Shown: positions 62,287-64,000 of the stretch, piece after piece
How the letters are laid out: each line of letters opens with the position of its first letter
Position numbering within the stretch: the first letter of the stretch is position 1
DNA from: Methylovirgula sp.
GTDB lineage: Bacteria > Pseudomonadota > Alphaproteobacteria > Rhizobiales > Beijerinckiaceae
Direction of reading: 5' to 3'
DNA length: 64,000 nt
Assembly: GCF_037200945.1 (NCBI RefSeq)
Contig: NZ_JBBCGP010000001.1
Coordinates: forward strand, 1,300,501 to 1,364,500
The notes under the pieces: generated by a model
Told to the model about the DNA's origin: nothing
Seen by the model: only the letters and a program-made list of their open reading frames with translations
Database searches by the model: none
Position numbers and translations under genes: made by a program

Positions 62287-64000
62287 TCATGCTGCGAGGC
62301 TCCGAACACGGGACCGTCGGCTGAGACATTGTGTGGCCATTTTCTCGAGGGTGATCTGACGACCAGCAAAGCGACGTTCTCGAACCTCAGGGTCGATGTA
62401 ATGTAGCTTCGAACATGATTGCATATGCGAGAGCAACGCGGAAACGAGTATGCTGTCGGGATCCCTTTCGTATGCTTCTGTGGCTAAGATCCGACGAAAC
62501 TTGTGAGTAGAAATCCGTTGTCCAGTCCGGTTGAAGATGACCTCAGGAACAATGCGTTTAATGGAGCCGCGATGGAGTCCGCCACCCTGCCGTGATAGCC
62601 AAAGCGCGTCCGAAGTGCTGGATGGGCAGATAAGCTCGCGCACGGATGTTGAGTCCATGTAACGCGTCGCTTCGAGGGGCCTCAGATACCGGTCGATCAA
62701 TTTACAGACCGCCCGCGGCAGGCTCTGAAAATAAGACCTATTATTCTTCATCAGTTCTGGAGGGAATACGACTGTATATCTCCCCCGAGAGTTTCGTTGG
62801 AGGGAGATGCCCAGCACCAGCGCGGAAAGATTTCTGACGCGCAGTGGCAGGTTCGCGAAGATAACGATAATCAGCCCATCCCGGAACTGTTCCGCCAGGG
62901 GACCAAACGGGCAATAGCGATAGGGGCAGAGACGTAAATCCTGAATGCGACGCCAAGCGTCCTCAAGCATGGCAGCGCCGATATCTTTCAGTTCTTTGCT
63001 TGAGATGTCGGGCTTCTTTGGCGGGGCCGCGGGGTCGCTTTTTCGTAGCTCTTTTATGCGAGCGGAAAGGAAATAATATTTCCTGTTAGGGGAGATATGG
63101 CGAAGCGCGGTTTGCAGCAAAAAAAGGTGATTGGCGACAGTACGCGGCCGGCATCTAAGACGCAAATCTTCAATGTAAAAATTGACGGCTCGTTTTATAT
63201 CGCGCTTGTCTCGCGGCTGACGCCAAATTTCAGGTGCGTGTTTCATCAATGATCGCTGGAAGGCGCGGTAGGCATCCCTGATCGGCTTTTGCCTATCCAG
63301 TTCTACCGAGTTGGGTTCGCCGGGCTCGCGATCGAGGTCGTCTTTGGCGAGGGATGTATTGAGAATCTGCAATTCGTCATACAATAATTTATCATCTGAG
63401 GTTATTTCGTTCTTGTCGATCCGCGTGCTACATTGCGAACTTGAGGATTCTGCTCGAAATCTTTCGGCGTGCTTATCGATAATTGCAGCCGCTGCCGGGG
63501 AGACGAGCGCCCCCATCGCGGTGCTTAACTCCCGATAACGATCTAGCACTTTATGGCGGTTGTCGGAATTTCCGATATCCGCACGCCAGACTCCAAGAAA
63601 ATCGGGGCAAATCAACGAGGCCGGGGGGCGGTGGCGCCAGGCGACGCCCGCGCGCTCAAGAGCACCCCAAAAGCCGCAGGCCGTATAGCGAGTCCCCATT
63701 CTTTTTCTCCGAGCGGTCCTAAAGGCTTGCTGCTCGGCGTATGACGCGTTGGGATTCAGCGGCGGCCCGGATAGGAGTGGTTCGATTAGCTTTGCGAAGC
63801 GGGGAGGCAGGTCGTCAAGAGGAATGGTGCGACGGCGCCTCGATTTTCCGCTGGGTGATCCCAACAGCTCAATCCGGTAGTTTAAGCGGCTCAGATCAAC
63901 ATCGCGATAAAACGTATCGTAAATCTGACGTATGTGTCGTAGGGCGTCACCTACTGCCTTATGGCTTGTGGTACGAAGGGAATGGGATACGTAATCATCA
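62287..64000 (-). CDS. Large tyrosine recombinase / integrase, cut by window edge
   Basis: A reading frame of 570 residues open to the right edge, so the true start lies beyond base 64000. The catalytic domain has FANLPLRVRNLSALV (first Arg), RISTHKFRRILATEA (His-x-x-Arg), LLSHMQSCSKL (His) and LHYIDPEV (candidate tyrosine). The N-terminal part is helical and carries a DDYVSHSLR... DNA-binding-like start near the edge. Its size exceeds classical phage integrases and resembles integrases of genomic islands. It may mark the right part of the accessory element. Confidence 0.82.
   Translation of the reverse strand, partial: DDYVSHSLRTTSHKAVGDALRHIRQIYDTFYRDVDLSRLNYRIELLGSPSGKSRRRRTIPLDDLPPRFAKLIEPLLSGPPLNPNASYAEQQAFRTARRKRMGTRYTACGFWGALERAGVAWRHRPPASLICPDFLGVWRADIGNSDNRHKVLDRYRELSTAMGALVSPAAAAIIDKHAERFRAESSSSQCSTRIDKNEITSDDKLLYDELQILNTSLAKDDLDREPGEPNSVELDRQKPIRDAYRAFQRSLMKHAPEIWRQPRDKRDIKRAVNFYIEDLRLRCRPRTVANHLFLLQTALRHISPNRKYYFLSARIKELRKSDPAAPPKKPDISSKELKDIGAAMLEDAWRRIQDLRLCPYRYCPFGPLAEQFRDGLIIVIFANLPLRVRNLSALVLGISLQRNSRGRYTVVFPPELMKNNRSYFQSLPRAVCKLIDRYLRPLEATRYMDSTSVRELICPSSTSDALWLSRQGGGLHRGSIKRIVPEVIFNRTGQRISTHKFRRILATEAYERDPDSILVSALLSHMQSCSKLHYIDPEVRERRFAGRQITLEKMATQCLSRRSRVRSLAA

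Overview
The window looks like a chromosomal segment from an alphaproteobacterium of the Hyphomicrobiales (Rhizobiales) type. The evidence is GcrA, a COQ9-domain protein, a CysN-CysC fusion, a long DUF4175 (TIGR02302-type) membrane protein, a small HIG1-domain protein, the argH-lipoprotein-lysA order and a pst-phoU-phoB cluster. GC is high throughout the housekeeping part. No rRNA, tRNA or CRISPR array was found.

Layout. 1-9756 is housekeeping: the edge-truncated malate dehydrogenase gene, a TetR regulator, zapE, a polyamine-type binding protein, cobU, cysD and cysNC, then ybjN-like, proC and a COQ9-like gene. 9828-12570 is a MarR / response-regulator / histidine-kinase operon joined by ATGA overlaps. 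12768-18893 holds ilvE, mgtC, a CHAD protein, manC, a VanZ-like protein and an L,D-transpeptidase. 18880-22792 is a trehalose operon (otsB, a GH15 hydrolase, otsA). Next come a DUF2076 protein, hisS, a large autotransporter, a ferredoxin-reductase-like flavoprotein, prmA, an HdeA-like small protein, a TlpA-like thioredoxin, argH, a small lipoprotein gene and lysA. A vapBC module sits between lysA and the DUF4175 gene.

38894-46312 carries a HIG1 protein, a cobalamin adenosyltransferase and a complete phosphate-starvation cluster, phoR-pstSCAB-phoU-phoB. A three-half-site Pho box lies in front of pstS. PhoB~P should activate the locus, the PstSCAB transporter imports phosphate, and PhoU with PstB represses PhoR signalling. 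A second autotransporter, gcrA, and an argD-argF-hslO operon follow.

53614-64000 is an accessory region in decay. It contains a HepT toxin tail, an IS66 tail, the start of a tyrosine recombinase behind an inverted repeat, an IS110-family (IS1111-type) element nested between 18-bp inverted repeats, a broken GNAT toxin, a FitAB-like and a Phd-VapC toxin-antitoxin pair with candidate operators, another IS110 remnant, a GST, an unrecognised 257-residue protein, an intact IS5-family element, and a large tyrosine recombinase that runs off the right edge. The most distinctive observations are the IS1111-type element with a roughly 250-bp untranslated region where a bridge RNA is expected, the mosaic look of hisS, a PhoR without membrane segments, and the uncharacterised 257-residue protein.
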